From positions 12,338,001-12,402,000 of the forward strand of contig OZ176051.1 in assembly GCA_964247055.1 (NCBI GenBank): a stretch of DNA of 64,000 nucleotides. Direction: 5' to 3'. Source of the DNA: Paragordius varius (lineage: Eukaryota; Nematomorpha). The translations under genes and the position numbers were made by a program. Shown piece by piece: positions 23,001 to 34,700 of the stretch. Within the stretch, counting starts at the first letter, position 1. Each line of letters starts with the position of its first letter. The notes beneath the pieces were generated by a model. It did not search any database. It had not been told where the DNA came from and saw nothing but the letters and a program-made list of their open reading frames with translations.

Positions 23001-25464
23001 CTATTTATTATAGCTCTGTTATATTAAGTTAGATCATGATAGTATGAGAAAATATCAAATTTTATATACAATTCTCTATAAAGGTAATATACATGATATC
23101 AACAATTATAAATTAAGCATAAACCATGATGTTATTTGCATGATGCATACAAAGATATACGTGTATATAATTTTTCTCGTACTGTTTCATTTCTCACAGT
23201 GTCAAGCTTATATTCGATATTCTCCTCCAACACCACATTTTAAATGCTGCAATCCTTTTTATCATTCAGCTTATTGTCCAGCTTTCTGCATCAAAAGTCG
23301 CTAGAAGGAAAACCCTTCATATCATTACTCTCACTTTACTTTTCCATGATTTAGTCAACTTGTTGGCAGCTACTTTTCCTAATGCTATGCGATGTTTAAT
23401 ATCTGGTGTGGAGGAGTCGTTAATATCTTTATAGCTTAAGAATAGATACAATTACAACTTCGACTGGCGTGTGGTCTATGATTATATCAGGTTTGTTTTT
23501 TGATGAACTTATAATTTTGGTTTCATAGGATTGTGGTAAATTCATCTATATCTCTTACCCTTTTCTCTTAATAACCTTATCATATATAAACCTTCTGAAT
23601 TATCTGCTATCAGTGTCGTGTCATCTGCGAATCTTAGATTAATAATCCGTTTCCCACCTATAATTAGGCTGTCAGTACCTTCCTCTACTTTTCTCCTGAT
23701 GATTTTTGTACAAATGTTAAACATGTATGGTGAGGGCAACATATCTGTCTAATACCTTTCTGTGTTAAAAATTTATTGGTCCTGCCCACCAAGGTTTGTA
23801 TTGCTTTTTGGTTTTGAACGTATATATTTAAGCGAGGTTCTGACTCTTGCTGTAACTTCATGCTTCCAAACTTTGCCATGAATGTGGATGGTTAATCGAG
23901 TTAAACGCCTGTGTATTATCTATACAACATACATAAAAATCTACGTAATATTCTTTACACGCTAGTTTGCTTACATTAGAGATGTGTTCTCTTGTGTTAC
24001 GTCCTTTCATTAATCATGCTTGAACATCTGGAATCTCTCTGGTTATCACTTAATATAATCTGTTGTGGATTAATTTTCAGTAAAATTTTGCTTGCATTGA
24101 CTAATGGGAGCTATGTTCGTATAGTTCTCGCAATTTGATTTATCTCCCATTTTAATAACTGGGATAAACAGTGAAGTTTGCCAGTCTTTCGGGCAAATAC
24201 GACTCTTATACTTTTTGACACAATCCATGTGTAACATCGGTATACTTTTTATTGATTCCAAGGGAAAATTATCAATTCGAGAGGCTTTCCTTATTGGTAT
24301 CGATTTTAAAACTTCTACCACACCTCTGCTTCCAATATACATAACTCATCATCCACATTCCCATGTATTTGTCTATCCGAGTTTGCTGGGTGCGCACTAT
24401 ATAGCTGTTTAGTGTAACTTTCTTATCCTTCTTTAATTTCTATCTCCGTCGTCAAGATCCTTCCTTGATCATGCTTCATTTTCATGTTGGGGTCTTGGTT
24501 TTGATTTTAACCGTAAAATCAGGTTTTGCCAAAATAATTATAGCTTCGTTAAACAATAAAAATCTTTTGACATTAGTCTAAAAGCGTGAAAAATGGATAT
24601 TTTAAAATATTGTCGGTCTCTAAATAATTTTTTTTCAAAACGCTTACGTTCCTAAAATTATCTTTGGATAGTAACTTTCAAGCCTTTATCCGGAAAAATT
24701 TACTGCTGGTTTAGCCTTTTTATTATTGGTTAAGTGCTGGATACTTTCAATTTATTATATATTTTTGTCAAATCTGGTTTTGTATAAGAAATGAAGTATA
24801 CGCATATTTGCATAAGAGCCTTAGTTTAATTGCACGATTGAACTATCCACCGGAAAAAATATATTTTTAAACCAAATCTTTTATTTACGCCACATTTTAT
24901 CGTAAAATATTAAATTCGATAAAGTCACGACGATGCGTATCAGGCCACATCTGATAGAAATAATTGGTTACCTAAGAAAATAACGATTGATGTTCAATTA
25001 AACAAAAGCAATTATGGATATGTGACACTATTCGTCCGTTATTTATTTAATTTTGTATTATGTAAAATTTGTATATTTTTTATCATATTCGTTTTTAATC
25101 TATATATATATATATTGCCCATGATATAATTAATATAATGTAGATTGAGATATTTGAAAGCGGTTTCAGAAAGAACCTAATTAATTTGACTGTTTAGAAA
25201 ATTTGTCTACTTGTTTAAATATATTTGAATAATTATTTTACAGGTAACATTGAAAAGATTTTGGATCGCGAAAGTAAGTTGGATGAATTAGATAGTCGAT
25301 GTGAACATTTGAAAGACTCTTCGTCGGCTTTTCAATCAACAACTCAAAAAGTTAAACATAAATATTGGTGGAAAGATAAATTATATCTTATCATTATAAT
25401 TTCTATCATACTAATTATACTTATTGCCATCATAATATCCTTAATTGTACATTTTTCAAAATAA
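20069..25464 (+). CDS. VAMP: Synaptobrevin/VAMP-type R-SNARE, four exons, about 303 aa
   Basis: Vesicle-membrane R-SNARE: it pairs with Q-SNAREs to drive membrane fusion. Exons I place at 20069-20204, 20480-20737, 20951-21247 and 25244-25464. All join in phase with GT/AG ends, giving 303 residues. The last exon starts inside the SNARE motif: EVDQVVDIMR (exon 3) joins NIEKILDRESKLDELDSRCE (exon 4), aligning with VDEVVDIMR and the following heptads of animal VAMPs. Arg249 in ELDSR is the zero-layer arginine. HKYWWK (269-274) precedes a single tail anchor (about 277-299) and a 4-residue lumenal end. Residues 1-210 are Ser/Asn/Lys-rich and look disordered. There is no longin domain, and short VAMPs lack such an extension. 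The start ATG at 20069 opens exon 1, and no upstream acceptor was seen. The 4-kb last intron holds an antisense LINE fossil. Family identity is certain; the N-terminal exons rest on phase agreement. Confidence 0.85.
22790..24520 (-). mobile_element. Non-LTR retrotransposon (LINE) fossil inside the R-SNARE intron
   Basis: Minus-strand reading gives reverse transcriptase and C-terminal blocks in order. IRKASRIDNFPLESIK is the K-P-G-x-D-N region (about 24290). ICPKDWQTSLFIPVIKMGD follows, then SPYMFNICTKI and RRIINLRFADDTT-type text with the catalytic FADD at 23620-23631. Next come AESWTIS, RIAAFKMWCWRRISNIS (about 23250) and the C-terminal KRKKRRSMLKWLDTVKN (about 22900). The order of parts is that of a LINE ORF2 lacking its endonuclease end. 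Frames are broken several times and no poly-A tail or target duplication was identified. The clade is not certain; the wording resembles animal RTE/jockey-like LINEs. It lies antisense to the host gene, within its intron. Confidence 0.8.
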
Positions 25465-25721
25465 TTATATACACATTTTATTTTGAATATTAGTTCGATT
25501 TGGTTAACTTTAAGAAGTTCCTTATGATGATTTTAAATATTTTGTATTCATTTAGCTATCATTTGGTTTTGGATTATTTTTGAATCAAATAATCCATTGC
25601 AATAATATATTTAAATTCTCCTTTAATGTATTATTTATTTTGTTATGATTACTCAATTTTTCAATATATTGTTTATTCATAAAGATGCAAAAATTATATT
25701 TTTTGTTGTATGTAATGAAGT
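25465..25721. other. 3' flank of the R-SNARE gene
   Basis: AT-rich sequence after the stop codon. No strong polyadenylation signal singled out. Confidence 0.3.
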
Positions 25722-25800
25722 CTAAGTGATAGAGTGGTTCGGGCGTTAAATTAAACATTAAGCCTGCTTGAGTTTTAATCTTATAAGAACAACTATCTGA
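25722..25800 (+). repeat. tRNA-like SINE head or tRNA pseudogene
   Basis: GTGATAGAGTGGTTCGGGCG resembles a box A / D-arm region. About 40 bp later, CTTGAGTTTTAATCTTA occupies the place of box B and the T arm. The spacing suits a tRNA, but box B departs from GGTTCGAATCC at several positions and no acceptor stem closes, so it is a degenerate tRNA-derived piece. Confidence 0.4.
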
Positions 25801-27379
25801 TCAACCGTCAAGTTTTTATAGTCCATAATGAAAATAAGTTTTGTGCATGCAAGTTTATTTGAATATTATTTTAATTTCCAGATTGATCTAATAAAAAGCA
25901 TATTTTTTAACCTAATAATCGAACCGTGATCACTCGTATTAAATAAGTTTGGAACCAAAAAATGCTCTCAAGTATCCGGTTATCAGCAACCACAGCAATT
26001 ATTCTAATTTATGTATGCTTCAACTTAGTTCGGATCTATCTGAATTATTACATTTTATATATTACATTTATGAACCGGTTTAACTATATAAATTCCAAAA
26101 ATAAAATATGCGCGTAACCACCTTTTATAGTAGTATATACCCCAGGGCCATTATAAATTTTAATATCTTAAAAAATTTAGCATTTGCCCAAATTTAAAAT
26201 AGCTTTCTTTGGCCTTTTAACATCAGCTGTATGTTTTACTCGTGTTTTGGAATTATATAAATTTAAGGCTGTAGAAGTTTAAAAACAAAATTCTAAGTTT
26301 TTTTATTTAATACACTAGAAGATGGTTCGATAATAAAATTACTTTCAAAACAGCAGTTTTACTACTTAAGCTCTAAATCGAAAACTATCCCAAAATTTTG
26401 TCGAGTAAGAGTACAAAAGAATAAAATTAATGTGTTAAAAATAAAACCAGATGCTTTTCATAATTTATACAGGCGTATTATGCAATCAAATGGTTAGTTT
26501 CTTTAGTTAAATTATAATTTTTTTCACACTTATTACATTGATATATATCAGAAAATGCGAAGACCTCGAGTGGAAGGAAAATTTGTTGTTTATTATTAAA
26601 TAAGTATATTTAATAACAAAATATATTAGAAAAAATATAATTATAAACACCCTTTTTTAGAGTCAAAATAGTCATTCTAACCGAGGACTAATATAATTCT
26701 ATTGACAAAACATAACAACATTTTGCAAACAAATTGTGCTCTACCTCTACAAATAGAGGTTGGACAATAATAGAATGAATTATTATAAGGATTGTAAAAT
26801 GTTTTGTCCTTATTTTTTCGGTCATGTTTTCTTTTTTAATTACGATTGAATTATCAAAGCAAAAAAATATTAAATACTAATAGATAATCCATATGGACCA
26901 AAATATCAACTTTATTTGATATATTAAAAAATATTTTTTTTGGCAAATCCAACAACCAATTTTGGCTGTGTTTTATCAGAATTGCCATTATTATTTTATG
27001 AAAAAACTTGATTCCACATTTTTTTCATTAGTTTGTTTCAATACTTTGATATACACCGTAAATGATAATTATTTGGGTTCATAAACTTTAAAATATATTG
27101 GGCTTTCCAGTTTTTCTTTCAGGGTTTGATGCGTTTGGAACGTTTTATATGTTAAATTGTCGTTAATGTTAAAACGCACCAAACCGTAGGTTAGCTAACT
27201 TTAACATATTAGTTATAAAAGGCCCTCTCCGCCAATATCCTTATAACTATGTAAACTACAAATTATGATTGATAAAAACTGGATTTTTTCATAATTTTTG
27301 CATTATTTAAAGTTGGGACAACACGATCATAATAAATATATAAAATAAATTGCTTTATGTTATGAATTTGATCAATTAA
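25801..27379. other. No recognisable gene
   Basis: AT-rich DNA. A short GGTTGGACAATAATAG / CTCTACCTCTACAAATAGAGG region (26740-26780) contains a small hairpin. Nothing else recognised. Confidence 0.4.
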
Positions 27380-29400
27380 CGACCGTTAGCGATTTTCTAC
27401 GATTCCTCCATCCGGTTCTGCCATGAGTTTTTAAGGATTGTTTATGTAAGGATGTTTAATATTTTGTCCAGCCAACGAATACGTCTGCGGCCTTTTCCTC
27501 TCTTACCCTTTTACTAGCATCATTTTCCAAAGAATTTCTTCGTAAGTATCCAAAATAGCTGAATTTTTGCTTAGTTACTTTACAGTAGTCTTGCTTGTCT
27601 ATTTATTTTGTTTGCGATATCATTCATTCTTTCTTGTCATACGAAGTGATTTCCACAACAAAATACTTAAAACAATTATTCTTTTCATGTGAGCTTTTTT
27701 AATGTGCCAACTTTACAGCCGTATATCATGATATGGAATATCAGGGCGTTTATTAATTAAAATTTTATTTTTAATTGTATGTCATGTGAGTTTCATAAAT
27801 TATGTGAATCTTTAATAAACCGAACTTAATAAATGTAGCTAAACACAATACAAAAACGTTTACAAAATTCATTAACGTTGATTTCTTAATGACACATGCA
27901 GGGATAAAGAGGATACAGTGGCATTATCTTTAACATTAAATAAATATTGGAAAAGAAGATTTTAAAACAAAACACCTATGCTTTGCTGATTTCTCTAAAA
28001 GACAGTTTCTGGGTAGCTCGGTAATATAGCTTTCCAATCACCTAATAAAACTAACCATATATGCCGCCAATTTATTCCTATCATATTATCCTACATAGCC
28101 AATGTAAGTGGCGAGAGCACATGAGCCCAATGAACATAGGTTAACGTCAAAAGTGCATATATTCTTCTTTTTTAAAATATATCTGGAATGTTGTTGTTGT
28201 TGCTATTGTCGATACCGACTAACCGCAACATTGAAAATATTACTTCTCCATTCATTGCGAATACAAGATCTGGCGTTTAGTTCGGATAATTGTTTGGTTT
28301 CTTTGAGGATGTTATCCATCCAATATGTTCTTCGTCTTCCCCTTTAACGAGCACCACTCACTTTTCCCAGCATCAGTGACTTTTGAAGATATCATAATGT
28401 GGCCAAAAAGGACAGTTTTTGCCCTATTAGGCTGCCCAGGTGACATTTCCGGATTAATTTATTTTAACATAGTGGCCCTAAGAATTTTGTCTGTCCATTT
28501 TATTTGGAGTTTCCTCCAAACCCATAATTCAAAAGAATTTATTAGTCGTTCGTCATACTTAATCTAATATTGATTTTTAGTTTAATTTCAATGTGACATC
28601 CAAATCTTGTTGAATTTGAAGCTTTTGCAATGGCAATTCTTCGTTTTATTTCTGGAGTAAAATTGTTGTCATTGTGTATAATGCTGCCGAAATACGTGTA
28701 ACTGTTTACCGTTTCTATCTGATTACCGTTGAGGATTATTGCGTATGTTGTTTGAGCCGGGTTTCGTATTACTTTTGTTTTTAAGTTTTTAATCCGTATT
28801 TATCGCATTCAGTTGTAAACTATTGCAGAGCTTGCGACAATGTGTTTACACTGTCCGCGAATATAACTGTGTCATCCGCGTAATAAACGGAAGTGAGTAA
28901 GTTTTCTGGCATGTTTCTTAGAATGGTTTCGAGATATGGGTTAAAAAGAATTGGAGATAAAACGCATCTTGGCGTAAGCCGCTTGCACCTTACATGAATC
29001 AGTTTTACCGTGAAGTATAGGCACTACAGCCGTGGATATTAAGTAAATTGAGAATGACGCTAATTAGACGGGTGATACTCCGAGTTGTTTTAGAGATGTT
29101 CGTAATTTAGTGTGTTGGTTAGAATCAAATGCTTTGGAAACATCGACAAAGCACATGTGCAGTTTTGTGTGGAATTCGATATGCTAGTATCCTCCTCATA
29201 TTGCCATATCATATCGCGATATCCTCTTCCTTTACAAAAACCAGCCTGAATCGTGGATATCTTGGAAGAATGGTATTTGGTCGAACCTGTATTATTTTTA
29301 GGAAAACTTTGGACACTTGGTTAATGAGCGCTATGGTGCGATATTGTCGCTCAGTTCTGGATTACCCTTTTTAAATAGGAATCATAATTGATTTACACCA
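27380..29400 (-). mobile_element. Second non-LTR retrotransposon (LINE) fossil
   Basis: On the minus strand the reverse transcriptase core is readable: RCVLSPILFNPYLETI (about 28970-28920), then YYADDTVIFADSVNTLSQAL (about 28888-28829), with the catalytic YADD intact. Towards 27.4 kb the C-terminal reading gives YEEILWKMML and then RGKGRRRIRWLDKI (about 27510-27470), a usual LINE ORF2 ending. Upstream blocks extend to about 29400 and are heavily broken. The 80-codon plus-strand stretches between 28108 and 29374 are shadows of this element. It lies about 2 kb after the R-SNARE gene, in the same orientation as the LINE in its intron but with a different sequence. Confidence 0.75.
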
Positions 29401-31783
29401 ATGTGATGACTCGAGAAACCGTAAAATAATATATTTTGAGATAAAAACCAAACTATATGAAATATGCGATGTTTATATACTTTTTTTAAATATAATATTT
29501 ACATGTTAAACCAAGGTAAAATAACGTGTCCAGGTTAAATACAAAATTGATACAATAGTTTAATTCAAATACTAAAAGGTCATCAAAAATGTATTTAAAT
29601 CTAATATATAAATTTGTCTAGTCTAAGGTTAGCTAACTGATGTATTCAAATCGATCAACCAATCATCAGGAATAATTTCCATATCAAATATATTTTGGAA
29701 TAATTTGGTGGGTATATCGATCGGGCGCAAAAAATTCTCAAAACATATTTATAAATTAAAAGAGAAAATGTACCACAATTCTAATCATAAAATCGTGGAA
29801 TTATTATGAAAATAAGAAAATTCCGTAACTGATTAAACAGCCGTCAACGGTTTCAAAAAAATAATTATATATTTTTTTAAATACATTGTTAACCTTTTTT
29901 ATAATGTTCGAGAATTGTCCTTAAAATTTATTTAACAATTTATCATTTTCAATACTAAGAAAATGTAACACAATACTAAAATAACTAGAATTATTTTGTA
30001 CAAAACCGTTTTTCGTAACAATGACTTTTATTTTTACATAAATAAATTATATATATTATGTACATGTTAGTGGTCACAAAGATAACCTAAATAATAGATT
30101 TTGAGGTTGCAAATTAATTTATTATCATTAGATTAACGCCTATGTAATATTAAGATAACCTTTGCGTTAATTTCGCTATTATACGATTATAAATATTATA
30201 AACTAAAAATTTTAACACCCCCTAATTCAATGGTATTCAAGGTGCTTTTGATGACCTTGATTTTATTTAATATTTTGATGTGCTTACAGTAATAATTGAT
30301 ATACAGACAAAATGTAAAAATATAAAGACAAAATTTTTTTTACAAAAGACAATCATACTTTAACTTATCCGAAAAGATTTAATTACAATCGTAAAATACA
30401 CAATTAATTGTGTTACCAATTGACATTTCTATATTATACTTTGTAGTTTAAACAATAAATTATATTCAAAAATATCAAAATTAAAAAAGTCGAGTTGTCT
30501 TTTTGAAAAATATTCTTTATATTTTCAAGTTTTGTCCGTATAATTTCAATTTTTACTGTAAATAAATATATGTATGTTAAAAAGCTGCCTAATATTTATC
30601 AGTATTATATGATGGACGGCCCTTGAAAAAAAATATTTTATAAGTCTCTCCAAACATTTTCGGTGAATACCACTGTCCTAATTGGTTTAAGTATATTATT
30701 CTTCCTGTCCACGATAGCCTATATAACAAATATGATACATATTTCATTTTTAGTTTAGACAACACTTAGGTATTTACATATTTGCGCTCTCTATATGGAT
30801 TTTATATTTTTTAAAACATTAACAGGTAAATGAATTACATTAGTTAAATAAATATTACAAAATAGAAAATAAATTAAATTATTTAAAAGCATAGAGAAAT
30901 ATGTAATGTCCAAAGTTTTGTTATATTAAATCAAATTAAAATTGTTATTATATCACGTATGTATGCTATTGTAAAGAATTTTATTAAAAATATTGTACAG
31001 ATTTTCTTTTCTAACCTTTTCAAAAATTATTCTTTACTCTATATATTTATTAATTTATTAAATAATACATACTTACACATTAAGCAAAATTTTGAATCAA
31101 AATTCCTTAATCCTATACATTGGAAAATGCGGGTCGGCACATATCATCAAAGAATTGATTTTCTTATGGAAACCGAAAATTTGTATTTCATATGTTGAAC
31201 CCAATAATTGATCTTATTTTATTAATTTTTATATTATAGTTTTTATTGTAATCCTTATAAAAACATAAATAAATTAAAGATAATAATTTTTTAACCCTAT
31301 AAAGAACATTTATAGGGACTTAGCTATTACACACAGTTATAAATGAATAAATCTTGCAAACAATTATAAAAAATTATATACTAAACTAAACTATTAAACA
31401 TCGAAAGATATGGTACGAAAAATGTAATATATGACATTGTTTGATGTCGTTTGTCGTTCAATGTTGTCTATCAATAACTAAATTAAATTCTTTTCACTAA
31501 TTGGTATTTGTGTTCATACAAATATATAATTTCGTAATTTATATACATATATATATATATATATAAATATATTTCTGAGCGCAAAAATATAATTAATTTT
31601 TCCATTAACCCAGCACAATTATCGAAACAATGTTATAATATTTTTCCCTATACATTTTAATTAATTTTTCTAAAATCATTATTAACATAAATTTTGGAAT
31701 CTCTCATAAATATACTACACGATCTAAATTACATTAAATAATTGGTTTAGATCCGTAAAATCAAACAATAAATCGCAATTATT
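29401..31783. other. Upstream region of the forkhead gene
   Basis: Very AT-rich. Contains a hAT terminal fragment (30614-30675, listed separately), a (TA)n run at about 31541-31564 and an AT-biased 79-codon stretch at 30959-31198 with no recognisable domain. No promoter element can be singled out. Confidence 0.35.
30614..30675 (+). mobile_element. Terminal fragment of the hAT family of 52364-54710
   Basis: GGCCCTTGAAAAAAAATATTTTATAAG..GGTGAATACCACTG matches the right end of the hAT element at 54650-54710 (GGCCCTCGAAAAAAAATATATTTAA..GGTGAGTACCACTG). The matching left end was not found nearby. Confidence 0.55.
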
Positions 31784-34700
31784 ATGCACAATAATTATAC
31801 CATTAACAAAAATCGACGAGCTGAAAATCCTTATTATGATATTAATAATAGCATAAATCATCACATGGTGAATACAACATTTTCCGATGGTGGCGAAAAC
31901 TCCAATTTGAATCTACATTATCATTTTCATCACATAAATTATTGTAACAATAAGGATAAGGACAAAATATTGAATCCTTGCATTAAACCGATCACACCAT
32001 TACCTGTTATACCATCTATTAGAGCAGAAAATCACTGTTTATTTCAGAGTGGGCAAATTGAATTCTGCAGGCCAAATCCAAATTATACCCCTAAACATGT
32101 GCCACAAAATACGAATGGTGTAAGCTCAACTCCTCAATATCAGGAGGAAAGGTTATTGTTTAAAAGTAGGAATGCCGATTTTTCAAATCCCAAAGATTAC
32201 CATAATAATAAGAATAATAATATTTGTATAAATACGGTAAATTGTTCCACATTCAATAATTATTTCTATAATAATTGGGAAGATCATCAAAAATTAAGTG
32301 CCACCACTATGTATCCATCCTCAACCGCAATCGATCGAATCAATTATTTAGTAACAAATTCGTCACACTCAAAGGCGTCAACTTATTCAAATAATTTTCA
32401 AATCCAAGAATTTGACAGATGTAATGAATCATTGTCGTTTGAACATATTTCTGCTCCATATATAAATAATAATAACAATAATTTTAGTTGCCAAAACGGT
32501 GAATACGAAAAAGTTAACAATTCGCCGTTTTGTGTTACGCAATATAAGCCTCTGGAATCGAATATGTTATCGTGTCAGTCACAAACGAATTCGATATCCA
32601 AAACGAAAGCCTTGACTGAAATTATAAAGGAAAATTCGGTAGCAGATTATCAAACTAAAAATTATAGAAACTATGATGAATCCTTGAACTCTTCTCCCAT
32701 GGTAAATTCTTATATAACATACTAACGATTCACTACAACCCTGATGAATAATTGTTAAACTGTTAATATCAAATTTTTGTGGAATCTTTTTATCTAAATT
32801 ATTAAGCAATTTATTTTGGATAACGTATAAATAGTCCGTATAAATTTGAACTATTGTAAAACAACACTTTAAATGCTTAATAATTATTATCCCCAGTAGA
32901 TTTTGATTTACGGACTAATATTTAAGTTTAAATGCCGCGTAATCAAGATTTAGGTTGAAAATTAACGTAACACTTCCATATAATTTTCATAACAATTATT
33001 AAAATATTTTAGATCCATGGCCCCTGCTAGAAAGATATGGTCATTCTTTCATAACTAGGCATTGAAAATTATATTAATTGGAATAATATAAATTCAATAA
33101 TCAAATTATACCATGATGTGTCAATTAATATGTGTATTCATTTTTAGTTATTTTAACTTTTTACAAAACAAATAGGGCTTGGTTGATAAAATTAGTGTTC
33201 GTTATAAGGATTGGATATGAAATTTGATATTATGCACACAAATATTTATTATAATCTAAAATTATTTTCGACCTGATTAATGAGAAACGGGATTAGCCAA
33301 TTATCAAATATTTGCAGAACTTTCAAGTGCTAACGTATGATATATATGAAGAGGCATATACGATAAGGAGTTACAGATTAAGATGCAATTAGGATTCTGA
33401 AATCAAACGGACGCAATGTATCTAAGAACAATAGACAAAATAGGAATAGTTATAATTTAGATTATTTATTAAAGTGTAATATGCATTTTTGTTATAAAAT
33501 TATCTAAATTATAGTGAATATTTCAAATAAAATCTAACGTTAATAAACTATCTTTGTATTCGGGAATGTCAAGTTTTTTTTTAGAAATGCCACAAATGTG
33601 GGGATTAGCAATTATTACCCAAATAGGGGTTTAATACAAGCCAATAAATGTATCTTTTAAACATTTTTTCAGAAAACGGGGATACCCCATTCAAAAGAAT
33701 TTATAATTAATTTATGAATGAGCCGAACATTGTCGAAGCATTTTTTTGAAGTCCCTGTGTTTAGCCGCTTCCTCAGTAAACTTCCAAAATCGATTTCCAA
33801 ACTATATCGTAACTACTGTTCGGATAATGTTTTTATTATAAAATGAGATTCAATTTTTTTTAAATTACACTAGTCGACAAATTTGGACATTTTTAAGCAC
33901 CACCACTCAAACTTTAAAATTATGACTAATTTCAGTGTTTTAAAACCGAATGTGAAATAATTTTTGATCCCGCCAATCAGAATATATTATAGGTTTTTCA
34001 ATTTTTCGAAAACAAGAGAAAATCGAGAGAAAATCAAATATAACTTTATAATAAAATGTTATTATATTATAAACTTAATATCATTTATTAAAGCGTTTTA
34101 AACTCTATCTTTTGAATATAAATATGTCATTTAAATATCAGAGAGAAAAAAATAGTACGGACTTAAACGTCAAAATTTAGTCTTTTTCTTTCAAGTGAAT
34201 TTTTAATACGTATAAAAAAATTTTAAAAAAATACTAAAAAAGGCATTCTATGGTTTTAACCTTCGGCTTTCAGATAGGCTATATTTTTTTGTTAGTTTTC
34301 GTTCTTTCGAGTTCTTATTAGGCTTTTTTTCTTGAGTTGGTTCTTACAAAAAATCCTTTATTTATACCTAGTGGATATACTTTATTTTTTAAAATTATTG
34401 GTTGTTTTGTATTTTTAATTTCAGATGGATGTTGTGTAGCCACTTTTAGTAGAATTTGCTATTATGGGATTGGACTATTTGTATTCTAATCTTTTTATTC
34501 AATTTAATTGTAGAATTTATCTAACTTTATTCTGTGAATTGGTTAATTTGACATGTCAATTTGCCTGGATATTGCTTGCAAGTTTTTCTTATCGGGCTTT
34601 ACGATTACTTATTGTTATCTTTGCCATATCTGGCATAATTGGATCGCTTGGGGGATATGAAGAGCTTGTGCAGCCGCCCGGATCTATCACATACATGCCC

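Noticed and set aside
28108-29374. Three plus-strand open stretches of about 80 codons as genes
   Set aside because: They are antisense to the LINE reverse transcriptase fossil.
32702-32725. Forkhead exon 1 as a complete 313-residue protein ending at 32725
   Set aside because: A GTAAAT donor at 32702 in phase 0 joins exactly to HKPPYSY at 35569, which completes the forkhead domain start.
32579-32809. Minus-strand open stretch over the end of forkhead exon 1
   Set aside because: Antisense shadow of the forkhead coding exon.
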